Source: Ipomoea triloba
Lineage: Eukaryota; Streptophyta; Magnoliopsida; Solanales; Convolvulaceae
NCBI RefSeq assembly: GCF_003576645.1
Contig: NC_044923.1
Span: 3,609,178 to 3,673,177, forward strand
DNA: 64,000 nucleotides
Reading direction: 5' to 3'
In this document: positions 1 through 13,296 of the stretch, piece after piece
Layout of the letters: the number at the start of each line of letters is the position of its first letter
Position numbering within the stretch: position 1 is the first letter of the stretch
The notes under the pieces: model-generated
What the model was told of the DNA's origin: nothing
The model's database searches: none
Seen by the model: the letters and a program-made list of their open reading frames with translations, nothing else
Translations under genes and position numbers: made by a program

Positions 1-2421
1 AACTAAATTGGCATGTTTATGTACCAAATTGAACTTTAAATAGTTTGAGAGCCTAATTGATGCCTATTTGACACATTTTAAACAAAAAAAATGACATTTA
101 AATTTACATGTTATTATAGGTCATTAACAGGTAATTACGCCTTGACGAACTAAATTGATATGTTTATGTATCTAATTGCAACTTTAAAAAGTTTGAGGGT
201 CTAATTGATTTTTCAGGTACAGTTTGATGGCCTATTAGACACATTTTACGCTTAAAAAGTGACATTTACATTTACCTGATATTGCAGGTCACTAACAGGT
301 AATTATGTCTTGATGAACTAAATTGGCATGTTTATGTACCAAATTGAACTTTAAATAGATTAAGAGCCTAATTGATGCTTATTTGACACATTTTATGCAA
401 AAAAAAATGACATTTAAATTTACCTGGTATTACAGGTCAGTAACAGGTAATTACGCCTTGATAAACTAAATTGACATGTTTATGTACCTAATTGAATCTT
501 CAAAATGTTTGAGGGCCTAATTGATTTTTCAGGTACAGTTTGATGGCCTATTAGACACATTTTACGCTTAAAAAGTGACATTTACATTTACCTGATATTG
601 CAGGTCACTAACAGGTAATTATGCATTGATAAACTAAATTGACATGTTTATGTACCTAATTGAATCTTCAAAATGTTTGAGGGCCTAATTGATTTTTCAG
701 GTAAAATTTGATGGCCTATTAGACAAATTTTACGCTTAAAAAGTGACATTTACATTTACCTGTTATTACAGGTCACTAATAGGTAATTATGCCTTGATGA
801 ACTAAATTGACACGTTTATGTACCAAATTGAACTTTAAATAGTTTGAGAGCCAAATTGATGGTACCAAATTGAACTTTAAATAGTTTGAGAGCCAAATTG
901 ATGTCAATTTGACACATTTTATGCAAAAAAAAAATGACATTGAAATTTATTTGGGATTACAGGTCACTACCAGGCAATTACGCTTTGATTAACTAAATTG
1001 ATATGTTTATGTAAGTAATTGAACCTTTAAAAAGTTTGGGGGCCTAATTGATTTTTCAGGTACAGTTTGATTGCCTATTAGACACATTTTACGCAAATAA
1101 AATGACATTTACATTTACATGTTGTTACAGGTCACTAACAGGTAAGTATGACTTGAACTAAATTGGAATATTTATTTACCAAATTGAACTTTAAATAATT
1201 TGATAGCCTAATTGATGTTTATTTGACACATTTTATGCAAAAAAAAAAAAGTAACATTTAAATTTACTTAGTATTAGAGTTCACTAACAGGTAATTACGC
1301 CTTGTACAACTAAATTGATATGTTTATGTACCTAATTGCAACTTTAAAGAGTTTGAGAGCCTAATTGATTTTTCAGGTACAGTTTGAAAACCTATTAGAC
1401 ACATTTTACGCTTAAAAAGTGACATTTGCAATTACCTGTTATTGCAGGTCACTAACAGGTAATTATGCCATGATAAACTAAATGGACATGTTTATGTACC
1501 AAATTGAACTTTAAATAGACTGACAGCCTAATTGATGCCTATTTGACACATTTTATGCAAAAAAAATGACAATTAAATTTACCTGGTATTACAGGTCACT
1601 AACAGGTAATTACGCCTTGATAATTAAATTGATATGTTTATGTATCTAATTGCAACTTTAAAAACGTTTGAGAGCCTAATTGATTTTTTAGGTACAGTTT
1701 GATGGCATATTAGACACATTTTACGCTTAAGAAATGACATTTACATTTACCTGTTATTACAGGTCACTAAAATGTAATTATGACTTGATGAAATAAATTG
1801 GCATGTTTATATACCAAATTGAACTTTAAATAGTTTGAGAGCCTATTTGATGCCTATTTGACACATTTTATGCAAAAAAAAAAAGTGACATTTAAATTTA
1901 CCTTGTATTATAGGTCACTAATAGATAATTACGTCTTAATGAACAAAATTGATATGTTTATGTAAGTAATTGAACCTTTAAAAAGTTTGGGGGCCTAATT
2001 GATTTCTCAGGTACAGTTTGATGGCATATTAGACACATTTTACGTTTAAAAAGTGACATTTACATTTACCTGTTATTACAGGTCACTAAAAGGTAATTAT
2101 GCCTTGATAAACTAAATGGACATGTTTATGTACCAAATTGAACTTTAAATAGATTAAGAGCCTAATTGATGCCTATTTGACACATTTTATGCAAAAAAAA
2201 AGACATTTAAATTTACCTGGTATTACAGGTCAGTAACAGGTAATTACGCATTGATGAACTAAATTGATATGTTTATGTAAGTAATTGAACCTTTAAAAAG
2301 TTTGGGGGCCTAATTGATTTTTCAGGTACAGTTTGATGGCATATTAGACACATTTTACGCTTAAAGAGTGACATTTACATTTACCTGTTATTACAGGTCA
2401 CTAAAAGGTAATTATGCCTTG

Positions 2422-2422
2422 N
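2422..2422. other. single-N join with duplicated flanks
   Basis: A single N interrupts the satellite. About 150 bp before it (from 2251) are repeated almost exactly after it (from 2423). This looks like an unresolved overlap between two contigs rather than biology. Confidence 0.7.
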
Positions 2423-4035
2423 TTGATGAACTAAATTGATATGTTTATGTAAGTAATTGAACCTTTAAAAAGTTTGGGGGCCTAATTGATTTTTCAGGTA
2501 CAGTTTGATGGCATATTAGACACATTTTACGCTTAAAGAGTGACATTTACATTTACCTGTTATTACAGGTCACTAACAGGTAAGTATGACTTGAACTAAA
2601 TTGGAATATTTATTTAACAAATTGAACTTTAAATAGACTGAGAGCCTAACTGATGCCTATTTGACGCATTTTATGCAAAAAAAAAGACATTTAAATTTAC
2701 CTGGTATTACAGGTCACTAACAGGTAAGTATGACTTGAACTAAATTGGAATATTTATTTAACAAATTGAACTTTAAATAGTTTGAGAGCCTAATTGATTT
2801 GTGAGTTACAGTTTGATGGCATATTAGACACATTTTACGCTTAAAAAGTGACATTTACATTTACCTGTTATTGCAGGTCACTAACAGGTAATTATGCCAT
2901 GATGAACTAAATGGACATGTTTTTGTACCAAATTGAACTTTAAATAGACTGACAGCCCAATTGATGCCTATTTGACGAATTTTATGCAAAAAAAAATGAC
3001 AATTAAATTTACCTGTTATTACAGGTCACTAACAGGTAATTACGTCATGATGAACTAATTTGATATCTTTATATACCTAATTGCAACTTTAAAAAGTTTG
3101 AGGGCCTAATTGATGTTTCAGGTAAAGTTTGATGGCCTATTAAAGACATTTTATGCTAAAAAAGTGACATTTACATTTTCCTGTTATTACAGGTCACTAA
3201 CAGGTAATTACGTCATGATGAACTAATTTGATATCTTTATATACCTAATTGCAACTTTAAAAAGTTTGAGGGCCTAATTGATTTTTCAGGTACAGTTTGA
3301 TGGCATATTAGACACATTTTACGCTTAAAAAGTGACATTTACATTTTCCTGTTATTACAGGTCACTAAAAGGTAATTATGCCTTTATAAACTAAATTGGC
3401 ATGTTTATGTACCAAATTGAACTTTAAATAGTTTGAGAGCCTAATTGATGCCTATTTGACACATTTTATGCAAAAAAAAAAAAGACAATTAAATTTACCT
3501 GGTATTACAGGTCACTAACAGGTAATTACGCCTTGATAATTAAATTGATATGTTTATGTATCTAATTGCAACTTTAAAAACGTTTGAGAGCCTAATTGAT
3601 TTTTTAGGTACAGTTTGATGGCATATTAGACACATTTTACGCTTAAGAAATGACATTTACATTTACCTGTTATTACAGTTCACTAAAAGGTAATTATGAC
3701 TTGATGAAATAAATTGGCATGTTTATATACCAAATTGAACTTTAAATAGTTTGAGAGCCTATTTGATGCCTATTTGACACATTTTATGCAAAGAAAAAAA
3801 CTGACATTTAAATTTACCTTGTATTATAGGTCACTAATAGATAATTACGTCTTAATGAACAAAATTGATATGTTTATTTAAGTAATTGAACCTTTAAAAA
3901 GTTTGGGGGCCTAATTGATTTCTCAGGTACAGTTTGATGGCATATTAGACACATTTTACGTTTAAAAAGTGACATTTACATTTACCTGGTATTTCAGGTC
4001 ACTAAAAGGTAATTATGCCTTGATAAACTAAAGTG

Positions 4036-5418
4036 GCATGTTTATGTACCAAATTGAACTTTAAATAGACTGAGAGCCTAATTGATGCCTATTTGACACA
4101 TTTTATGCAAAAAAAAAAAAGACAATTAAATTTACCTGGTATTACAGGTCAGTAACAGATAATTAAGCCTTGATAAACTAAATTGACATGTTTATGTACC
4201 AAATTGAACTTTAAATAGACTGAGAGCCTAATTGATGCCTATTTGACACATTTTATGCAAAAAAAAAAAAGACAATTAAATTTACCTGGTATTACAGGTC
4301 AGTAACAGATAATTAAGCCTTGATAAACTAAATTGACATGTTTATGTACCAAATTGAACTTTAAATAGACTGAGAGCCTAATTGATGCCTATTTGACACA
4401 TTTTATGCAAAAAAAAAAAAGACAATTAAATTTACCTGGTATTACAGGTCAGTAACAGATAATTAAGCCTTGATAAACTAAATTGACATGTTTATGTACC
4501 AAATTGAACTTTAAATAGACTGAGAGCCTAATTGATGCCTATTTGACACATTTTATGCAAAAAAAAAAAAGACAATTAAATTTACCTGGTATTACAGGTC
4601 AGTAACAGATAATTAAGCCTTGATAAACTAAATTGACATGTTTATGTACCAAATTGAACTTTAAATAGACTGAGAGCCTAATTGATGCCTATTTGACACA
4701 TTTTATGCAAAAAAAAAAAAGACAATTAAATTTACCTGGTATTACAGGTCAGTAACAGATAATTAAGCCTTGATAAACTAAATTGACATGTTTATGTACC
4801 AAATTGAACTTTAAATAGACTGAGAGCCTAATTGATGCCTATTTGACACATTTTATGCAAAAAAAAAAAAGACAATTAAATTTACCTGGTATTACAGGTC
4901 AGTAACAGATAATTAAGCCTTGATAAACTAAATTGACATGTTTATGTACCAAATTGAACTTTAAATAGACTGAGAGCCTAATTGATGCCTATTTGACACA
5001 TTTTATGCAAAAAAAAAAAAGACAATTAAATTTACCTGGTATTACAGGTCAGTAACAGATAATTAAGCCTTGATAAACTAAATTGACATGTTTATGTACC
5101 AAATTGAACTTTAAATAGACTGAGAGCCTAATTGATGCCTATTTGACACATTTTATGCAAAAAAAAAAAAGACAATTAAATTTACCTGGTATTACAGGTC
5201 AGTAACAGATAATTAAGCCTTGATAAACTAAATTGACATGTTTATGTACCAAATTGAACTTTAAATAGACTGAGAGCCTAATTGATGCCTATTTGACACA
5301 TTTTATGCAAAAAAAAAAAAGACAATTAAATTTACCTGGTATTACAGGTCAGTAACAGATAATTAAGCCTTGATAAACTAAATTGACATGTTTATGTACC
5401 AAATTGAACTTTAAATAG
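4036..5418. repeat. nine perfect 150-bp A-monomer copies
   Basis: A run of about 9.2 units of exactly 150 bp, all of the AAATAGACTGAGAGCC type, with the same poly-A length in every copy and no B monomers between them. Neighbouring units at 4021 and after 5418 diverge. It is either a very recent local amplification (unequal exchange or gene conversion) or an assembly expansion. Confidence 0.9.
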
Positions 5419-6826
5419 TTTGAGGGCCAAATTGATGCCAATTTGACACATTTTATGCAAAAAAAAAATGACATTGAAATTTATTTGGGATTACAGGTCA
5501 CTACCAGACAATTACGCATTGATTAACTCAATTGATATGTTTATGTAAGTAATTGAACCTTTAAAAAGTTTGGGGGCCTAATTGATTTTTCAGGTACAGT
5601 TTGATGGATTATTAGACACATTTTACGCTTAAAAAGTGACATTTACATTTACCTGTTATTACAGGTCACTAAAAGGTAATTATGCATTGATAAACTAAAT
5701 TGGCATGTTTATGTACCAAATTGAACTTTAAATAGTTTGAAAGCCTAATTGATGCCTATTTGGCACATTTTATGCAAAAAAAAAAAAAAAGACAATTAAA
5801 TTTACCTGGTATTACAGGTGACCAACAGGTAATTACGCCTTGATGAAATAAATTGATATGTTTATGTACCTAATTGCAACTTTAAAGAGTTTGAGAGCCT
5901 AATTGATTTTTCAGGTACAGTTTGAAAACCTATTAGACACATTTTACGCTTAAAAAGTGACATTTACATTTACCTGTTATTGCAGGTCACTAACAGGTAA
6001 TGATGCCATGATGAACTAAATGGACATGTTTATGTACCAAATTGAACTTTAAATAGACTGACAGCCTAATTGATGCCTATTTGACACATTTTATGCAAAA
6101 AAAATGACAATTAAATTTACCTGGTATTACAGGTCACTAAAAGGTAATTATGTCTTTATGAACTAAATTGGCATGTTTATGTACCAAATTGAACTTTAAA
6201 TAGACTGACAGCCTAATTGATGCCTATTTGACACATTTTATGCAAAAAAAATGACAATTAAATTTACCTGGTATTACAGGTCACTAAAAGGTAATTACGC
6301 CTTTGTAACTAAATTGATATGTTTATGTATCTAATTGCAACTTTAAAAAGTTTGAGCGCCTAATTGATTTTTCAGGTACAGTTTAATGCCCTATTAGACA
6401 CATTTTACGCTTAAAAAGTGACATTTACATTTACCTGTTATTGCAGGTCACTAATAGGTAATTATGTCTTTATGAACTAAATTGGCATGTTTATGTACCA
6501 AATTGAACTTTAAATAGTTTGAGAGCCAAATTGATGCCAATTTGACACATTTTATGCAAAAAAAATGACAATTAAATTTACCTGGTATTACAGGTCACTA
6601 ACAGGTAATTATGTCTTTATAAACTAAATTGGCATGTTTATGTACCAAATTGAACTTTAAATAGACTGACAGCCTAATTGATGCCTATTTGACACATTTT
6701 ATGCAAAAAAAAAAGTGACATATAAATTTACCTGGTATTACAGGTCACTAACAGGTAATTACGCCTTGATGAACTAAATTGATATGTTTATGTAAGTAAT
6801 TGAACCTTTAAAAAGTTTGGGGGCCT

Positions 6827-6851
6827 NNNNNNNNNNNNNNNNNNNNNNNNN
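6827..6851. other. assembly gap of 25 N
   Basis: Twenty-five N inside the satellite. The sequence resumes in the opposite orientation immediately afterwards. Confidence 0.98.
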
Positions 6852-7524
6852 AGGCTCTCAAACTATTTAAAGTTCAATTTGGTACATAAACATGCCAATT
6901 TAGTTCATCAAGGCATAATTACCTGTTAGTGACCTGTAATAACAGGTAAATGTAAATGTCACTTTTTAAGCGTAAAATGTGTCTAATAGGCCATCAAATG
7001 TACCTGAAAAATCAATTAGGCCTCAAACTTTTTAAAGTTGCAATTAGGTACATAAACATATCAATTTAGTTCATCAAGGCAATTACCTGTTAGTGACCTG
7101 TAATACCAGGTAAATTTAAATGTCACTTTTTTTTTTTAAAATGTGTCAAATAGGCATCAATTAGGCTCTCAAACTATTTAAAGTTCAATTTGGTACATAA
7201 ACATGCCAATTTAGTTCATCAAGGCATAATTAACTTTTAGTGACCTGTAATAACAGTAAATGTAAATGTCACTTTTTAAGCGTAAAATGTGTCTAATAGG
7301 CCATCAAACTGTACCTGAAAAATCAATTAGGCCTCAAACTTTTTAAAGTTGCAATTAGGTACATAAACATCAATTTAGTTCATCAAGCGTAATTACCTAT
7401 TACCTGTAATACCAGGTAATTTAAATGTCATTTTTTTTAAAATGTGTCAAATAGGCATCAATTAGGCTCTCAAACTATTTAAAGTTCAATTTGGTACATA
7501 AACATGCCAATTTAGTTCATCAAG
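6852..7524 (-). repeat. inverted satellite block next to the gap
   Basis: For about 673 bp the satellite reads as its reverse complement (for example GGCTCTCAAACTATTTAAAG and CAATTTAGTTCATCAAGGC). At 7525 it returns abruptly to the forward orientation. This block has more small deletions than its neighbours, such as a missing G in the CAGGTAAATG element and missing bases in ACATCAATTTAG. It may be a real inversion or a misoriented gap-filling contig of low quality. Confidence 0.9.
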
Positions 7525-8831
7525 CAAATTGATGCCAATTTGACACATTTTATGCAAAAAAAAAAATGACATTGAAATTTACGTGGGATTACAGGTCACT
7601 ACCAGGCAATTACGCATTGATTAACTAAATTGATATGTTTATGTACCTAATTGCAACTTTAAAGAGTTTGAGAGCCTAATTGATTTTTCAGGTACAGTTT
7701 GAAAACCTATTAGACACATTTTACGCTTATAAAATGACATTTACATTTACCTGTTATTGCAGGTCACTAACAGGTAATTACGCCTTGATAATTAAATTGA
7801 TATGTTTATGTATCTAATTGCAACTTTAAAGAGTTTGAGAGCCTAATTGATTTTTCAGGTACAGTTTGAAAACCTATTAGACACATTTTACGCTTATAAA
7901 ATGACATTTACATTTACCTGTTATTGCAGGTCACTAACAGGTAATTACGCCTTGATAATTAAATTGATATGTTTATGTATCTAATTGCAACTTTAAAGAG
8001 TTTGAGAGCCTAATTGAATTTTCAGGTACAGTTTGAAGGCCTATTAGACACATTTTACGCTAATAAAATGACATTTACATTTACATGCTGTTACAGGTCA
8101 CTAACAGGTAAGTATGACTTTATGAACTAAATTGGCATCTTTATGTACCAAATTGAACTTTAAATAGTTTGAGAGCCTAATTGATGTTTATTTGACACAT
8201 TTTATGCAAAAAAAAAAGTGACATTTAAATTTACCTAGTATTAGAGTTCACTAATAGGTAATTACGCCTTGATGAACTAAATTGATATGTTTATGTACCT
8301 AATTGCAACTTTAAAAAGTTTGAGAGCCTAATTGATTTTTCAGGTACAGTTTGAAAACCTATTAGACACATTTTACGCTTAAAAAGTAACATTTACATTT
8401 ACCTGTTATTGCAGGTCACAAACAGGTAATTATGCCTTGATAAACTAAATTGGCATCTTTATGTACCAAATTGAACTTTAAATAGTTTGAGAGCCTAATT
8501 GATGTTTATTTGACACATTTTATGCAAAAAAAAAGGACAAATTAAATTTCCCTGGTATTACAGGTCACTAACAGGTAATTATGCCTTGATAAACTAAATT
8601 GGCATGTTTATGTACCAAATTGAACTTTAAATAGACTGAGAGCCTAATTGATGCCTATTTGACACATTTTATGCAAAAAAAAAAAGTGACATTTAAATTT
8701 ACCTGGTATTACAGGTCACTAACAGGTAATTACGCCTTGATTAACTAAATTGATATGTTTATGTAAGTAATTGAACCTTTAAAAAGTTTAGGGGCTTAAT
8801 TGATTTTTCAGGTACAGTTTGATGGCATATA

Positions 8832-9893
8832 AGACACATTTTACGCTTAAACAGAGACATTTACATTTACCTGTTATTACAGGTCACTAACAGGTAAGTA
8901 GGACTTAATGAACTAAATTGGCATCTTTATGTACCAAATTGAACTTTAAATAGTTTGAGAGCCTAATTGATGCCTATTTAACACATTTTATGCAAAAAAA
9001 AAGTGACATTTACCTAGTTTATAGGTCACTAACAGGTAATTACGCCTTGATGAACTAAATTGATATGTTTATGTAGCTAATTGCGACTTTAAAAAGTTTT
9101 AGGGCCTAATCGATTTTTCAGGTACAGTTTGAAAACCTATTAGACACATTTTACGCTTAAACAGAGACATTTACATTTACCTGTTATTACAGGTCACTAA
9201 CAGGTAAGTAGGACTTAATGAACTAAATTGGCATCTTTATGTACCAAATTGAACTTTAAATAGTTTGAGAGCCTAATTGATGCCTATTTAACACATTTTA
9301 TGCAAAAAAAAAGTGACATTTACCTAGTTTATAGGTCACTAACAGGTAATTACGCCTTGATGAACTAAATTGATATGTTTATGTAGCTAATTGCGACTTT
9401 AAAAAGTTTTAGGGCCTAATCGATTTTTCAGGTACAGTTTGAAAACCTATTAGACACATTTTACGCTTAAACAGAGACATTTACATTTACCTGTTATTAC
9501 AGGTCACTAACAGGTAAGTAGGACTTAATGAACTAAATTGGCATCTTTATGTACCAAATTGAACTTTAAATAGTTTGAGAGCCTAATTGATGCCTATTTA
9601 ACACATTTTATGCAAAAAAAAAGTGACATTTACCTAGTTTATAGGTCACTAACAGGTAATTACGCCTTGATGAACTAAATTGATATGTTTATGTAGCTAA
9701 TTGCGACTTTAAAAAGTTTTAGGGCCTAATCGATTTTTCAGGTACAGTTTGAAAACCTATTAGACACATTTTACGCTTAAACAGAGACATTTACATTTAC
9801 CTGTTATTACAGGTCACTAACAGGTAAGTAGGACTTAATGAACTAAATTGGCATCTTTATGTACCAAATTGAACTTTAAATAGTTTGAGAGCC
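8832..9893. repeat. perfect 310-bp A+B higher-order repeat, about 3.4 copies
   Basis: Units repeat at exactly 310 bp. The landmark CAGGTAAGTAGGACTTAATG follows AGGTCACTAA at 8881, 9191, 9501 and 9811. Each unit is one A plus one B monomer with private variants (GTAGCTAATTGCGAC, CTAATCGATTTTTCAGG) not seen elsewhere, showing local homogenisation of a dimer. Confidence 0.9.
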
Positions 9894-11280
9894 AAATTGA
9901 TGCCAATTTGACACATTTTATGCAAAAAAAAAAAAAATTACATTGAAATTTACCTAGGATTACAGGTCACTTCCAGGCAATTACGCATTGATTAACTAAA
10001 TTGATATGTTTATGTACCTAATTGCAACTTTAAAGAGTTTGAGAGCCTAATTGAATTTTCAGGTACAGTTTGATGCCTATTGACACATTTTACGCTTAAA
10101 AAGTGACATTTACATTTACCTGTTATTACAGGTCACTAACAGGTAATTATGCTTGATGAACTAAATTGGCATGTTTATGTACCAAATTGAACTTTAAATA
10201 GTTTGAGAGCCTAATTGATGTTTATTTGACACATTTTATGCAAAAAAAAAAAGTGACATTTAAATTTACCTAGTATTAGAGTTCACTAATAGGTAATTAC
10301 GCCTTGATGAACTAAATTGATATGTTTATGTACCTAATTGCAACTTTAAAGAGTTTGAGAGCCTAATTGATTTTTCAGGTACAGTTTGAAAACCTATTAG
10401 ACACATTTTACGCTTAAAAAGTAACATTTACATTTACCTGTTATTACAACTCACTAACAGGTAATTATGCCTTATAAACTAAATTTACATTTTCATGCAC
10501 ATTAATTACTAAATTAAAATGTTTGAGGGCCTAATTGATTTTTCAGGTACAGTTTGAAAACCTATTAGACACATTTTACGCTTAAAAAGTGACATTTACA
10601 TTTACCTGTTATTGCAGGTCACTAACAGCTAATTATGCCATGATGAACTAAATGGACATGTTTATGTACCAAATTGAACTTTAAATAGACTGACAGCCTA
10701 ATTGATGCCTATTTGACACATTTTATGCAAAAAAAAAGGACAAATTAAATTTACCTGGTATTACAGGTCACTAACAGGTAATTACGCCTTGATGAACTAA
10801 ATTGATATGTTTATGTACCTAATTGCAACTTTAAAGAGTTTGAGAGCCTAATTGATTTTTCAGGTACAGTTTGAAAACCTATTAGACACATTTTACGCTT
10901 AAAAAGTGACATTTACATTTACCTGTTATTACAACTCACTAACAGGTAATTATGCCTTGATAAACTAAATTGGCATGTTTATGTACCAAATTGAACTTTA
11001 AATAGACTGAGAGCCTAATTGATGCCTATTTGACACATTTTATGCAAAAAAAAAAGTGACATTTAAATTTACCTGGTATTACAGGTCACTAACAGGTAAT
11101 TACGCCTTGATGAACTAAATTGATATGTTTATGTAAGTAATTGAACCTTTAAAAAGTTTAGGGGCTTAATTGATTTTTCAGGTACAGTTTGAAGGCCTAT
11201 TAGACACATTTTACGCTAATAAAATGACATTTACATTTACCTGTTATTACAGGTCACTAACAGGTAAGTATGACTTAATG

Positions 11281-11660
11281 AACTAAATTGGCATCTTTAT
11301 GTACCAAATTGAACTTTAAATAGACTGAGAGCCTAATTGCTGCCTATTTGACACATTTTATGCAAAAAAAAAGGACAAATTAAATTTACCTGGTATTATA
11401 GGTCACTAACAGGTAAGTATGACTTAATGAACTAAATTGGCATCTTTATGTACCAAATTGAACTTTAAATAGACTGAGAGCCTAATTGCTGCCTATTTGA
11501 CACATTTTATGCAAAAAAAAAGGACAAATTAAATTTACCTGGTATTATAGGTCACTAACAGGTAAGTATGACTTAATGAACTAAATTGGCATCTTTATGT
11601 ACCAAATTGAACTTTAAATAGACTGAGAGCCTAATTGCTGCCTATTTGACACATTTTATG
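11281..11660. repeat. 149-bp A-only tandem run, about 2.5 copies
   Basis: AACTAAATTGGCATCTTTAT recurs at 11281, 11430 and 11579, a spacing of 149 bp. The copies share private features (CTAATTGCTGCC, GGACAAATTAAATTTACC). Again an A-only run without B units. Confidence 0.85.
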
Positions 11661-12345
11661 CAAAAAAAAAGTGACATTTACATTTACCTGTTATTACACG
11701 TCACTAAAAGGTAATTATGACTTGATGAACTAAATTGGCATGTTTATATACCAAATTGAACTTTAAATAGTTTGAGAGCCTAATTGATGCATATTTGACA
11801 CATTTTATGCAAAAAAAAAAAAGTGACATTTAAATTTACCTTGTATTATAGGTCACTAACAGTTTGATGAACTAAATTGATATGTTTATGTAAGTAATTG
11901 AACCTTTAAAAAGTTTTGGGGGCCTAATTGATTTTTCAGGTACAGTTTCATGGCATATTAGACACATTTTACGCTTAAAAAGTGACATTTACATTTACCT
12001 ATTATTACAGGTCACTAAAAGCTAATTATGCCTTGATAAACTAAATTGCCATGTTTATGTACCAAATTGAACTTTAAATAGTTTGAGAGCCTAATTGATG
12101 CCTATTTGACACATTTTATGCAAAAAAAAAGGACAAATTAAATTTACCTGGTATTACAGGTTACTAACCGGTAATTACGCCTTGATAACTAAATTGATAT
12201 GTTTATGTACATAATTGCAACTTTAAAAAGTTTGAGGGCCTAATTGATTTTTCAGGTACAGTTTGATGCCCTATTAGACACATTTTACGCTTAAAAAGTG
12301 ACATTTACATTTACCTGTTATTGCAGGTCACTAACATGTAATTAT

Positions 12346-13296
12346 GCGTTTATGAACTAAATTGGCATGTTTATGTACCAAATTGACCTTTAAATAGTTT
12401 GAGAGCCAAATTGATGCCAATTTGACACATTTTATGCAAAAAAAAAATGACATTGAAATTTACCTGGGATTACAGGTCACTTCCAGGCAATTACGCATTG
12501 ATTAACTAAATTGATATGTTTATGTACCTAATTGCAACTTTAAAGAGTTTGAGAGCCTAATTGATTTTTCAGGTACAGTTTGAAAACCTATTAGACACAT
12601 TTTACGCTTAAAAAGTGACATTTACATTTACCTGTTATTGCAGGTCACTAACAGGTAATTATGCGTTTATGAACTAAATTGGCATGTTTATGTACCAAAT
12701 TGAACTTTAAATAGTTTGAGAGCCAAATTGATGCCAATTTGACACATTTTATGCAAAAAAAAAATGACATTGAAATTTACCTGGGATTACAGGTTACTTC
12801 CAGGCAATTACGCATTGATTAACTAAATTGATATGTTTATGTACCTAATTGCAACTTTAAAGAGTTTGAGGGCCTAATTGATTTTTCACGTACAGTTTGA
12901 TGGCCTATTAGATACATTTTACGCTTAAAAAGTGACATTTACATTTACCTGTTATTGCAGGTCACTAACAGGTAATTATGCGTTTATGAACTAAATTGGC
13001 ATGTTTATGTACCAAATTGAACTTTAAATAGTTTGAGAGCCAAATTGATGCCAATTTGACACATTTTATGCAAAAAAAAAATGACATTGAAATTTACCTG
13101 GGATTACAGGTTACTTCCAGGCAATTACGCATTGATTAACTAAATTGATATGTTTATGTACCTAATTGCAACTTTAAAGAGTTTGAGAGCCTAATTGATT
13201 TTTCAGGTACAGTTTGAAAACCTATTAGACACATTTTACGCTTAAAAAGTGACATTTACATTTACCTGTTATTGCAGGTCACTAACAGGTAATTAT
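12346..13296. repeat. 317-bp A+B higher-order repeat, three copies
   Basis: The variant landmark GCGTTTATGAACTAAATTGG occurs at 12346, 12663 and 12980, spaced by 317 bp. It is followed each time by the CCAAATTGATGCCAATTTG form of A and the GCATTGATTAACTAAATTG form of B. The copies differ by only a few substitutions. Confidence 0.85.
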
